NCBI GenBank assembly: GCA_018376535.1
Contig: JAHABC010000005.1
Span: 62,001 to 126,000 of the forward strand
DNA: 64,000 nucleotides
DNA from: Ruminococcus sp.
GTDB lineage: Bacteria > Bacillota > Clostridia > Oscillospirales > Ruminococcaceae
Reading direction: 5' to 3'
Shown: positions 43,787-51,171 of the stretch, in pieces
How positions within the stretch are numbered: the stretch's first letter is position 1
Layout of the letters: every line of letters begins with the position of its first letter
Translations under genes and position numbers: made by a program
Notes under the pieces: generated by a model
What the model saw: only the letters and a program-made list of their open reading frames with translations
Database searches by the model: none
What the model was told of the DNA's origin: nothing

Positions 43787-43943
43787 TAATTTTGACTTAC
43801 TTTGCAATCAGTTGACAAGTAACTTTGTGATAAATTTACATATCTATGATATTTATTCTGAAAATGCAATGTGATGATATTATCTTGACAAGTACTTGTC
43901 AAGTGCTTTGCAAGTAGATAACTTGTCAACTGATTGACAAGTA
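43761..43943. repeat. Palindromic 9-mer array between aroK and the amidohydrolase gene
   Basis: Units CTTGTCAAG (43763-43771), CTTTGCAAG (43775-43783), TTGACAAG, then after a 50-bp interruption CTTGACAAG, CTTGTCAAG, CTTTGCAAG, CTTGTCAAC and TTGACAAG (about 43884-43942). It starts in the aroK reading frame and ends at the next ribosome-binding site. Confidence 0.85.
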
Positions 43944-43956
43944 GAAAGGAAGATTT

Positions 43957-45114
43957 ATGATAATTTTCAATGCAAAGATAATCTCTAAAGGTAGAGTTCT
44001 CTTTGAAAATGGTTGGGTTGAAGTTCTAAATGGAAAAATTTCCAACATAGGTGATGGAAATCCTCCATTGAACGACGGTTCAAACAATATAGATGCTAAA
44101 GGCAAGACCTTAATATCTGGATTTATTGACGCTCATACTCATATTGGAATTATGGAAGATGGTCTTGACTTTGAAGGTGACGATTGCAATGAACAATCCG
44201 ACCCATTTACGCCACAACTTAGAGCCATAGACGGTATTAATCCATTTGATTACTGCTTTAAAGAGGCTAGAAAACGTGGAATAACATCTGTAGTAGTAAC
44301 CCCAGGGAGTGCCAACGCAGTAGGTGGACAGATGGTAGCTATAAAGACCTATGGTAGATGTATCGATGATATGATTATTAAGCCTATTGGAATAAAGTTC
44401 GCATTAGGAGAAAATCCAAAGAGGGTATATAACGACCGTAACGAAACGCCTATGACTAGAATGGCTACAGTTAGTATTATCCGAGAGGGACTATATAAGG
44501 CTAAAAGATATCTTAAAGATGTGGAAGATTACAATAAAAATCCTGAAGAGTATGACCTTCCTGAATTTGATATAAAATCTGAGGCATTAATTCCGTTATT
44601 AAAAAGAGAGATTAAGGCACATTTTCACTGTCACCGTGCAGATGATATATGCACTGCTATTAGAATTTGTAAAGAGTTCAATCTAGATGGTGTAATAGTG
44701 CATGGTACAGAGGGTTATTTAATTTCCGATATTATCGCAAGAGAGAATATTCCTGTAATATGTGGACCTATAATCTGCGATAGGTGTAAGCCAGAAATGA
44801 AAGGCTTAGACATTAAAAATCCAAGTGAGTTGTATAATCAAGGTGTAAAGATATCGATATGTACAGACCATTCGGTAATACCGATACAATATCTTCCAAC
44901 ATCTGTATTGATGGCTATTAAAGGTGGCTTATCGTATGAGGAGGGTTTAAAGTCGATAACTTGTAACTCTGCTGAGATTATTGGCATACAAAATCTAGTA
45001 GGAGATATATCCATAGGTATGGACGCAGATTTGCAACTTTATGACGGAAATCCTTTAGACATAGCAATTGAACCATCACTAGTTATGATTGATGGAAATA
45101 TCATTCAAGATTAA
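43957..45114 (+). CDS. Amidohydrolase (imidazolonepropionase-like)
   Basis: 385 residues. Metal-dependent hydrolase: SGFIDAHTHIGI carries the HxH pair (about 57-65), HFHCHRADD and VIVHGTEG give two further His, and ICTDHSVIPIQ the Asp. The C-terminal GDISIGMDADLQLYDGNPL is the usual closing beta-sandwich motif. Family members hydrolyse cyclic amides or nucleobase-like rings; the substrate cannot be named from sequence. AAAGGAAG precedes the ATG, directly after the repeat array. Confidence 0.82.
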   Translation: MIIFNAKIISKGRVLFENGWVEVLNGKISNIGDGNPPLNDGSNNIDAKGKTLISGFIDAHTHIGIMEDGLDFEGDDCNEQSDPFTPQLRAIDGINPFDYCFKEARKRGITSVVVTPGSANAVGGQMVAIKTYGRCIDDMIIKPIGIKFALGENPKRVYNDRNETPMTRMATVSIIREGLYKAKRYLKDVEDYNKNPEEYDLPEFDIKSEALIPLLKREIKAHFHCHRADDICTAIRICKEFNLDGVIVHGTEGYLISDIIARENIPVICGPIICDRCKPEMKGLDIKNPSELYNQGVKISICTDHSVIPIQYLPTSVLMAIKGGLSYEEGLKSITCNSAEIIGIQNLVGDISIGMDADLQLYDGNPLDIAIEPSLVMIDGNIIQD

Positions 45115-45132
45115 AACTCTACGGAGCGTTTA

Positions 45133-45161
45133 TTGAAATACTTCTAAACTTATACTATAAT
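45133..45161 (+). promoter_or_regulatory. SigA-type promoter of the XRE-desulfoferrodoxin gene
   Basis: TTGAAA (45133-45138), 17 bp, TATAAT (45156-45161). Confidence 0.65.
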
Positions 45162-45191
45162 ATTGTTATCAAACTGAAAGGAGTTTTCTAA

Positions 45192-45776
45192 ATGGATTGC
45201 ATTAAGATTGGAAAGTATATCTTAAAATCTAGGAAAGACTTAAAGCTAACTCAAAAGCAGTTAGCTGATATGTTAAATATCAGTGATAAGACTGTATCCA
45301 AATGGGAAAGAGGTTTAGGTTGTCCAGATGTCAGTATACTTTCGGAATTAGCTAAAGTATTAGGTGTTACAGTTAAAGATATCCTTTTAGCAAAAGATAA
45401 CAATATTATAAATCTTGGAGGAAATATGAAAAATTTAAAGTTTTATATGTGCAAGAAGTGTGGTAATTTAATCACAAGTAGTAAAAGTTTAGAAGTATCA
45501 TGTTGTGGTAAGATACTAAATCAACAGAGTTTACAACCAATAGATAGTAGTCATAAGTTGAACATTACATCTGTAGAAGATGAGTTGTATATAACTATCA
45601 ATCACCCAATGACTAAAGAACATTATATATCATATGTTTCTTATGTCACATTTGATAGTGTATATACATTAAAACTATATCCCGAACAAAACCCCGAATT
45701 TAGATTTCCACATCTTAGGGGTGGAAAGTTCGTGGTAGGTTGTATAAATGATGGCGTATTTTATCAAGAAATCTAA
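45192..45776 (+). CDS. XRE-family regulator fused to a desulfoferrodoxin-like domain
   Basis: 194 residues. Residues 5-65 are an HTH_3 domain (LKLTQKQLADMLNISDKTVSKWERG). Residues 84-194 resemble desulfoferrodoxin: a desulforedoxin-type FeCys4 site (C87, C90, C104, C105) and a superoxide-reductase-like domain with H121, H138, H144 (NHPMTKEHYIS) and C184. The final His of the enzyme's Fe(His4Cys) site, in CNxHG, is replaced by Asp (CINDG). This may be a redox sensor rather than an enzyme; that is inference. Own promoter; fumarase alpha follows 27 bases later. Confidence 0.82.
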   Translation: MDCIKIGKYILKSRKDLKLTQKQLADMLNISDKTVSKWERGLGCPDVSILSELAKVLGVTVKDILLAKDNNIINLGGNMKNLKFYMCKKCGNLITSSKSLEVSCCGKILNQQSLQPIDSSHKLNITSVEDELYITINHPMTKEHYISYVSYVTFDSVYTLKLYPEQNPEFRFPHLRGGKFVVGCINDGVFYQEI

Positions 45777-45803
45777 CAATACATTGAAAGGACTTGTTTT
45801 AAT

Positions 45804-46646
45804 ATGCGTACTATTGAAGTATCACAAGTAAAAGATACTGTTAAAGAACTTTGTATTAAGGCTAATGTATATCTACCAAAAAGCCTTGAAGATAAGATTA
45901 AAAAATCTATAGATGAGGAAAAATCTCCAGTAGGTAAGAACGTTTTTTCCGACTTATATGATAATATTCAATCTGCTAAAAATGAACATATAGCTATCTG
46001 CCAAGATACTGGTATGGCAGTAATATTTTTGGAAATAGGTCAAGATGTTCATTTTGTAGGTGGCAACCTTTATGATGCAATAAATAAAGGTGTCGCAGAG
46101 GGTTATACTCAAGGATATTTAAGAAAATCCATAGTAGGCGACCCTTTGGAACGTGTAAATACTAACGATAACACTCCTGCAGTAATTCACACCACCATAG
46201 TAGATGGCGACCAAGTTAAAATTGATGTTTGTCCTAAAGGTTTTGGTTCAGAAAATATGTCAGCATTGAAGATGTTTACACCATCGGCAACTCATGAAGA
46301 TATAGTAAACTTTGTAGTAGATGCTATTTCTAAAGCTGGAAGTAATCCATGTCCACCAATAGTCGTAGGAGTGGGCATAGGTGGAAACTTTGAACATTGT
46401 GCATACTTAGCAAAAAAAGCACTCTGTAGAGATGTATCCATAAGAAATCCAAAGCCACTATATGCCGATTTGGAAAGTAAAATGTTAGAAAACATCAACA
46501 AGTTAGGAATAGGTCCTCAAGGTTTTGGAGGAACTATCACGGCATTAGCGGTAAATATAGAGGAAGCTCCAACGCATATTGCAGGTTTGCCTGTATCGGT
46601 GAATGTAGGCTGTCACGTTACCAGACACGCTACAGAAACTATATAA
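45804..46646 (+). CDS. Fumarate hydratase class I, alpha subunit
   Basis: 280 residues. Matches the two-subunit iron-sulfur fumarase/L(+)-tartrate dehydratase alpha chain: HIAICQDTGMAVIFLEIGQ, PKGFGSENMSALKM, VGVGIGGNFEHCAYLAKKAL and GPQGFGGTITALAVNIE; conserved Cys at the QDTGM, FEHC and VGCH positions bind a 4Fe-4S cluster. Converts fumarate to malate with a beta subunit, whose gene is normally next but is not in this window. A GGAACG hairpin follows the gene. Confidence 0.9.
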   Translation: MRTIEVSQVKDTVKELCIKANVYLPKSLEDKIKKSIDEEKSPVGKNVFSDLYDNIQSAKNEHIAICQDTGMAVIFLEIGQDVHFVGGNLYDAINKGVAEGYTQGYLRKSIVGDPLERVNTNDNTPAVIHTTIVDGDQVKIDVCPKGFGSENMSALKMFTPSATHEDIVNFVVDAISKAGSNPCPPIVVGVGIGGNFEHCAYLAKKALCRDVSIRNPKPLYADLESKMLENINKLGIGPQGFGGTITALAVNIEEAPTHIAGLPVSVNVGCHVTRHATETI

Positions 46647-46658
46647 TAGTACACAATA

Positions 46659-46681
46659 CGGAACGATAAAAAATCGTTCCG
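46659..46681 (+). terminator. Hairpin after fumarase alpha
   Basis: CGGAACGAT (46659-46667) / ATCGTTCCG (46673-46681), followed by ATATTTTAT, a modest terminator. Confidence 0.6.
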
Positions 46682-46720
46682 ATATTTTATAGATATTTTT
46701 TAAAAATAGATAAAAATATC

Positions 46721-46749
46721 TTGAAAAATACAAAAAAATAGTATATAAT
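46721..46749 (+). promoter_or_regulatory. SigA-type promoter of the MNT/HEPN pair
   Basis: TTGAAA (46721-46726), 17 bp, TATAAT (46744-46749). Confidence 0.65.
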
Positions 46750-46784
46750 ATACATAATATATAGTTGAAAGGAGTTTTTTAATC

Positions 46785-47102
46785 ATGGTAGAAAAAGAAA
46801 TTCAAACCGTAGCAGATGCTATTGGAAGTAAATACCAACCCAAAGCAATAGTATTAATCAGTAAGAAGATAAACAATCAAAATGAGTTGATATCTTTTAA
46901 GATTGCCGTATTAGTAGATGATAACATATCTAGTATATCAGAATTAGAGTGTAAAATCTACTTAGATGTGGACAGTGAAATTCCATACGATATAGTAATA
47001 TATAAAGCATCGGAATGGTTATATCTTAAAGAAGATACTTCAACATTTGCATATAAAATATACTCACAAGGAGTGTGGCTCTATGGGGAGAGGTTATCGT
47101 GA
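46785..47102 (+). CDS. Degenerate nucleotidyltransferase-like (MNT) protein
   Basis: 105 residues. The pattern PKAIVLISKKINNQNE, FKIAVLVDD, DSEIPYDIVIYKASEWLYL and TFAYKIYSQGVWLYG matches minimal nucleotidyltransferase partners of HEPN genes. The catalytic GSxxxGxxxxxSDxD signature is absent, replaced by LISKKINNQNELISFKIA, so it is probably inactive as an AMPylating enzyme. Own promoter. Its end overlaps the HEPN start by 20 bases, the usual coupling for such pairs. Confidence 0.65.
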   Translation: MVEKEIQTVADAIGSKYQPKAIVLISKKINNQNELISFKIAVLVDDNISSISELECKIYLDVDSEIPYDIVIYKASEWLYLKEDTSTFAYKIYSQGVWLYGERLS

Positions 47103-47529
47103 TGGTGATAGCAGACGTTACTTCGATTGGCTATTCTATTCTAATTTAGATTATATGTCTGCTAAAAATCTACTTGAGGACGTTAGATGTTATAATAGTG
47201 TAGCTTTTCATTGTCAGCAATGTATTGAAAAATCTTTAAAAGGATATCTACTATTTAAAAGGCATAGACTATATGATGGACACAATCTAACATGGTTATG
47301 TAAACAAGCTATGCTTTGTGATACCCATTTTTCTCAATGGTTGGAAAAGTGTACCATGCTAAACAGATACTACATAGAAACTAGATACCCCGCAGATATT
47401 CAATTGGATATAGATACTAAAACTATAACCGAAATTATGGACTACACTACCGAAATATTAACCTTTATCACTGAACAGATTAGGTTCGATTTTGCATCAT
47501 CACTTCAAAAGTTTGAAGTGTTTCATTAA
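47083..47529 (+). CDS. HEPN domain protein
   Basis: 148 residues from ATG 47083, after AAGGAG. Helical HEPN domain: DWLFYSNLDYMSAKNLLED, YNSVAFHCQQCIEKSLKGYL, GHNLTWLCKQA and RYYIETRYPAD, all typical of PF05168-type proteins. An R-x4-H stretch (RLYDGH) is present, but it may not be equivalent to the RNase motif, and the Tyr of HepT-type RX4HXY is a Leu. Partner of the preceding MNT-like gene. Possible toxin-antitoxin or nucleotide-binding role; not assignable. Confidence 0.7.
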   Translation: MGRGYRDGDSRRYFDWLFYSNLDYMSAKNLLEDVRCYNSVAFHCQQCIEKSLKGYLLFKRHRLYDGHNLTWLCKQAMLCDTHFSQWLEKCTMLNRYYIETRYPADIQLDIDTKTITEIMDYTTEILTFITEQIRFDFASSLQKFEVFH

Positions 47530-47551
47530 CTATATAATTAAGGTTAAGAGG

Positions 47552-48937
47552 TTACATACCTAAGATGGTCTTTTTTACTATCAATAAATCTATTATATTA
47601 GCAACGCCGTCACCATTTACATCACAGAAAACGCCATTTACGAAGTTATTTTTAGTAGGATTATCAGGAATTTCAGGGAGTTCGCCAGTTTCTATATCTA
47701 TAAAAGGAATATTATTTTCAACTGCATAGGTTTGAGTATTACTGCCGACAACTCCAACTATAGTGAAGTTTTCCATAAGTGTAGGATTTACTAGTTCATC
47801 ATCTTTAATTTTAGAGTAGTCGTAGCCCAAAGCATAGCTTTCAAAAGAAACATCTAGATTTCCTTGAGGTATAGTAATATAGTACATAGAGTTACAACCT
47901 GCAAAAGCACCAGTTCGGATAAATATACCACTAACAGTAGTAGGAATATCTATGTGAGTAAGGCTATCGCAATTAGCAAAAGCGAAGGCACATATTCTGT
48001 TTATATCGGGAGGTAGAGAAACATCTTTTAAAGATGTACAGTTATAAAAGGCATACGTCCAGATATCGACTACTTCATCAGAGAAGTTTACAGTAGTAAG
48101 AGATGTGCAATCTTGAAAAGCACTTTTAGGAATTATATCAATATACTTAGGAATATCTATAGTAGTCAAAGAGGAACAACCTTTGAATACACTATTAGGA
48201 AGTTCTTCAATAGTAGTGCCTAAGTCTACAGTTTCAAGAGCAGAACAACCCTCGAAACAACTTGTATCTAGTCTTACTTTAGAACCATCTTCTATAGTTA
48301 AAGTTTTCAAAGATGTGCAATTTTGGAATGCAGAACCTCCAACGGTAGATAGTTTATCGGGTAGCATTAAAGAAGTTAAGCCACTATTTGTGAAAGCCTC
48401 TTGACCTATTGTCTTTAGATTAGCAGGTAAATCTATACTCTTTAGCGATTTACAATTGTAAAATGCCATTATATTTATATCTTTCAAAGTTTTTGGTAGA
48501 TTTATAGTAGTTAAACTAGTACAACCATCAAAAGCATGATTACTTATAGTTTCTAAGGTTGCATTATCTTCAAAGATAACAGTTTCTAAAGCAGTACAAC
48601 CTTTAAACGTGTATGCGATACTTGTTATAGTATTAGGTAAAGTCACGCTTTTTATTTTAACGTTATCCTTAAAAATGCCATCTTGTAGTTCTGTTACTGT
48701 ATAGGTTTGACCAAATTCATCAGTTATAGTAGATGGAATTACTACATTAGTATCCGTACCAGTATAGCTAAGTATTGTAACATTACCACTGCTACCAATT
48801 TTTGAATATGTGAAATCTTGAAATGTATCGTAAGCATATGTGGATACGATTGAACTTTCATTATTCATAATCATAACAGATGTTGGTACTATACAACTCA
48901 AAGATAAAGTAAAAGCTAATGCTTTTCTAAAGTGCAT
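47552..48937 (-). CDS. BspA-type leucine-rich repeat protein with one dockerin-like repeat
   Basis: 461 residues. Signal peptide (about 1-36). Residues 60-390 are tandem LRR_5 (BspA) repeats of about 23 residues with the recurring form AFxxCTSLTxIxIP, counted about 13 times. The C-terminus (about 435-461) reads CDVNGDGVANIIDLLIVKKTIL, a single dockerin-type calcium-binding half (DxNxDxxxxxxD), where dockerins normally have two. It is secreted; dockerin-like ends in Ruminococcus attach proteins to cohesins. Own promoter 48965-48994; convergent with the HEPN gene. Confidence 0.85.
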   Translation of the reverse strand: MHFRKALAFTLSLSCIVPTSVMIMNNESSIVSTYAYDTFQDFTYSKIGSSGNVTILSYTGTDTNVVIPSTITDEFGQTYTVTELQDGIFKDNVKIKSVTLPNTITSIAYTFKGCTALETVIFEDNATLETISNHAFDGCTSLTTINLPKTLKDINIMAFYNCKSLKSIDLPANLKTIGQEAFTNSGLTSLMLPDKLSTVGGSAFQNCTSLKTLTIEDGSKVRLDTSCFEGCSALETVDLGTTIEELPNSVFKGCSSLTTIDIPKYIDIIPKSAFQDCTSLTTVNFSDEVVDIWTYAFYNCTSLKDVSLPPDINRICAFAFANCDSLTHIDIPTTVSGIFIRTGAFAGCNSMYYITIPQGNLDVSFESYALGYDYSKIKDDELVNPTLMENFTIVGVVGSNTQTYAVENNIPFIDIETGELPEIPDNPTKNNFVNGVFCDVNGDGVANIIDLLIVKKTILGM

Positions 48938-48964
48938 AATAACGCCTCCTTAAAAGTTTTTTTA

Positions 48965-48994
48965 ATTATACCATGGATATTATTAGTAAGTCAA
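48965..48994 (-). promoter_or_regulatory. SigA-type promoter of the BspA-like gene
   Basis: Minus strand TTGACT (48994-48989), 18 bp, TATAAT (48970-48965). Confidence 0.65.
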
Positions 48995-49127
48995 TTGGTT
49001 AATTAACTAAAATTTGGTTCATATATATGTGAATAATTTATAATTTAAAGAATATTTTACATTTTGTATATTTTGTATCACTAAAGTTATTACTTATTAT
49101 ATAAATGTTAAATTTTAAAGTTTTGTA

Positions 49128-49156
49128 TTGACTTTTTAAATCTACAATGATATACT
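49128..49156 (+). promoter_or_regulatory. SigA-type promoter of the prepilin gene
   Basis: TTGACT (49128-49133), 17 bp, TATACT (49151-49156). Confidence 0.7.
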
Positions 49157-49185
49157 ATAATTATAAAGTTGGAATTTTTTATGGT

Positions 49186-49199
49186 CTTAAACGTTTAAG
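49186..49199. other. Palindrome in the prepilin leader
   Basis: Perfect CTTAAACGTTTAAG immediately before the AAGGAGG ribosome-binding site. May be an operator or an mRNA hairpin. It only loosely resembles a cre site, lacking the outer TG/CA pair. Confidence 0.4.
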
Positions 49200-49210
49200 G
49201 AGGCTTTTAT

Positions 49211-49672
49211 ATGAAAACAAATAGATTAAAAGGTTTTACTTTGGTAGAATTGATAGTTGTAATTGCTATAATTGGTGTATTGGCATCTATACTAGTTCCT
49301 AATATGATGGGTTATATTCAAAAGGCTAAAGCTAAACAGGCTCTTGCTGATGCTAAAACCGTTCAAAACGTATTGAGTACTGAGTTGGCTAGTGCTAGTG
49401 TTAGTTTAAACTATTCCAATTTGGATAAATTAAAAAATGGTAGTTCATCTGGCTACAAAATTGTAGATGTTGATAGTATTTTCGACCAAACTCTTGGTGG
49501 AACTTATGAAGGTATTATCTATGACTTTGACTATACTTCCTCTGGCTTTGAGTTTGCTTATTCTACTGTTACTCTACCTCAATATAGAGTTTTCTATAAT
49601 ATAAATAGTATAGATAGTAACTATGATATTCTTGAAGAAAATGTATTCACTGTAGCTAAAAAGAAAAGTTAG
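49211..49672 (+). CDS. Type IV prepilin-like protein
   Basis: 153 residues. N-terminus MKTNRLKGFTLVELIVVIAI is a class III prepilin signal: positive leader of 8 residues, cleavage after KG, Phe+1 and Glu+5, then a hydrophobic helix through about residue 35 for pilus packing. The remaining globular domain is small with no obvious disulfide. Could be a pilin or competence-type pseudopilin (ComGC-like); no pilus assembly genes are nearby, so it would depend on a machinery elsewhere. Confidence 0.88.
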   Translation: MKTNRLKGFTLVELIVVIAIIGVLASILVPNMMGYIQKAKAKQALADAKTVQNVLSTELASASVSLNYSNLDKLKNGSSSGYKIVDVDSIFDQTLGGTYEGIIYDFDYTSSGFEFAYSTVTLPQYRVFYNINSIDSNYDILEENVFTVAKKKS

Positions 49673-49703
49673 TAATGTTGCATAAATATATTTAATTATA
49701 TCA

Positions 49704-49738
49704 ATCAAGTTTGTGATATCTCACAAACTTGATTTTTG
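49704..49738 (+). terminator. Rho-independent terminator after the prepilin gene
   Basis: ATCAAGTTTGTGA / TCACAAACTTGAT (49704-49733) followed by TTTTG. Confidence 0.85.
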
Positions 49739-49751
49739 TTTCAAAAAATGC

Positions 49752-49780
49752 TTGACTTTTTTTCAGTTATAGTATATACT
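49752..49780 (+). promoter_or_regulatory. SigA-type promoter of the tRNA-Met/tRNA-Glu unit
   Basis: TTGACT (49752-49757), 17 bp, TATACT (49775-49780), 33 bases before tRNA-Met. Confidence 0.75.
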
Positions 49781-49813
49781 AATATAGTCGCAAGACAAAC
49801 AAGTAAAAAATAT

Positions 49814-49887
49814 GGCTGTATAGCTCAGTTGGCTAGAGCGCTCGGTTCATACCCGAAAGGTCGTAGGTTCGAATCCCACTACAGCCA
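49814..49887 (+). tRNA. tRNA-Met (anticodon CAT)
   Basis: 74 bases. Acceptor GGCTGTA / TACAGCC, D arm with GTTGGCTAGAGC, anticodon loop TTCATAC giving CAT, T arm GTAGGTTCGAATCCCAC. CCA is not encoded. Pairing at the first acceptor position suggests an elongator tRNA. A tRNA-Ile with modified CAT cannot be fully ruled out. Confidence 0.9.
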
Positions 49888-49895
49888 TTTAATAA

Positions 49896-49967
49896 GGCCC
49901 GTTGGTCAAGAGGTTAAGACGACGCCCTTTCACGGCGTAATCATGGGTTCAATTCCCGTACGGGTCA
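49896..49967 (+). tRNA. tRNA-Glu (anticodon TTC), first copy
   Basis: 72 bases. Acceptor GGCCCGT / ACGGGTC, anticodon stem ACGCC / GGCGT with loop CTTTCAC, anticodon TTC, T arm ATGGGTTCAATTCCCGT. No CCA. Only 8 bases after tRNA-Met, so the two are co-transcribed. Identical to the copy at 50061. Confidence 0.93.
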
Positions 49968-49970
49968 TTT

Positions 49971-50014
49971 AAGATGCACTTAGTGTTTAAAATTATCTGC
50001 ATCTTATTTTTTCT
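49971..50014 (+). terminator. Terminator after the first tRNA-Glu
   Basis: AAGATGCA / TGCATCTT stem with a long AT loop, then ATTTTTTC. Confidence 0.65.
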
Positions 50015-50060
50015 TTTCTTTTAATAAATATAAGTAGATGCCAAACTACTTTGGCAAACT

Positions 50061-50132
50061 GGCCCGTTGGTCAAGAGGTTAAGACGACGCCCTTTCACGG
50101 CGTAATCATGGGTTCAATTCCCGTACGGGTCA
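50061..50132 (+). tRNA. tRNA-Glu (anticodon TTC), second copy
   Basis: All 72 bases are identical to the first copy at 49896-49967. The 93-bp spacer and flanks differ, so the duplicated unit is just the tRNA. It has its own terminator at 50134-50166. Confidence 0.93.
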
Positions 50133-50133
50133 T

Positions 50134-50213
50134 AAAAGTGTAGATTTTATATCTACACTTTTTTTGTTAGTCTAAAATAAAATCGGAGTGGTTATACCTA
50201 CTCCGATTTTTTT
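50134..50213. terminator. Two successive terminators between tRNA-Glu and endoA
   Basis: First: AAAGTGTAGAT / ATCTACACTTT then TTTTG (50136-50166). Second: AAATCGGAGT / ACTCCGATTT then TTTT (about 50179-50213); its left side is A-rich, so it can also serve the minus-strand toxin gene. Confidence 0.75.
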
Positions 50214-50257
50214 AATCTATGATAACGTTATCTACTAGATAACTATATGTCAAAATG

Positions 50258-50605
50258 TTACATAAGACCAAAACTTATAGATAGAGCATTATTTACTCTA
50301 TTCATAGAAGTATTATCTAAAGAACCCATGCGTTCTTTTAAGCGTTGCTTATCTAGGGTGCGAACCTGCTCAAGAAGTACAACGCTATCTTTAGCTAATC
50401 CATATTGCGATGCGTTTAGTTCAATATGAGTGGGTAGCTTAGCCTTATCATGACGACTTGTAATGGCTGCTGCTATCACTGTAGGACTATATTTATTGCC
50501 TACATCATTTTGGATAATAAGTACTGGTCTTACGCCACCTTGTTCTGAACCTACTACTGGACTGAGGTCGGCATAATATATTTCACCACGTTTAATGTTA
50601 GACAT
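50258..50605 (-). CDS. ndoA: Type II toxin MazF/PemK-family endoribonuclease (EndoA-like)
   Basis: 115 residues. KRGEIYYADLSPVVGSEQGG, RPVLIIQNDVGN, ITSRHDKAKLPTHIEL and LLEQVRTLDKQRLKERMG match EndoA/MazF of Firmicutes, which cleaves RNA at short sequences. The active-site Arg (GVRP) and Thr/Ser (ITS) are present, so it is probably active. No antitoxin frame is seen in the 240 bases upstream, where the ndoAI-type antitoxin is usually found. Confidence 0.92.
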   Translation of the reverse strand: MSNIKRGEIYYADLSPVVGSEQGGVRPVLIIQNDVGNKYSPTVIAAAITSRHDKAKLPTHIELNASQYGLAKDSVVLLEQVRTLDKQRLKERMGSLDNTSMNRVNNALSISFGLM

Positions 50606-50780
50606 AATTTATCACTCCCAAAAAGTATTTAATGTATTTTATAAGGTTTGCCCTATTAAGCATTTTATTGTTTGTAGTTATATTTTTCCCAATAGTTAGC
50701 CGTTTTAATCATATTTTTATTATATGCAAAAAATTTTTATTTGTCATACATATCTATAAGACTTTTTTTGAATAAGTATC

Positions 50781-50809
50781 TTTACAGAACAGTTTAAATA
50801 TAGTATAAT
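50781..50809 (+). promoter_or_regulatory. SigA-type promoter of the small membrane protein-proS operon
   Basis: TTTACA (50781-50786), 17 bp, TATAAT (50804-50809). Confidence 0.7.
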
Positions 50810-50847
50810 ATTAAGAGTATCTTTTTTGGTTAAGGGAGGAGCTTTAT

Positions 50848-51171
50848 TTGGAATTTTCTATTGTTACAGTATTGAAATTCTTCGGAATGACTATGGGTAT
50901 ACTATTAGTTATATATATTGCTTTGGTTTTGACTCCAAAGGTCGCTAAAAGCATAGAAAAGTTTGCTCAAGATTACAGAAAAAAACACCCTAAATCACCA
51001 GAAGATGAAAGACTATATCTAGTTAGAAGTCCTTTTGATGGAAACCATCAATTAGATATGGACAAACTCTATGAACAGGAAAAGGCTCGTAGAGAATTTG
51101 ATGATAAAAAAGTTATCCCACACGATAACAACACTTTAAATGATAATGGAGATGTTAATAACAATGGCTAA
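50848..51171 (+). CDS. Small single-pass membrane protein upstream of proS
   Basis: 107 residues, TTG start after AGGGAGGAG. One hydrophobic segment (about 5-28), then a charged cytoplasmic-type region (KSIEKFAQDYRKKHPKSPED, 34-53) and an Asn/Asp-rich end. I do not recognise a family. Its last 8 bases overlap proS, so the two are coupled; a link with translation is not implied by sequence. Confidence 0.7.
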   Translation: MEFSIVTVLKFFGMTMGILLVIYIALVLTPKVAKSIEKFAQDYRKKHPKSPEDERLYLVRSPFDGNHQLDMDKLYEQEKARREFDDKKVIPHDNNTLNDNGDVNNNG

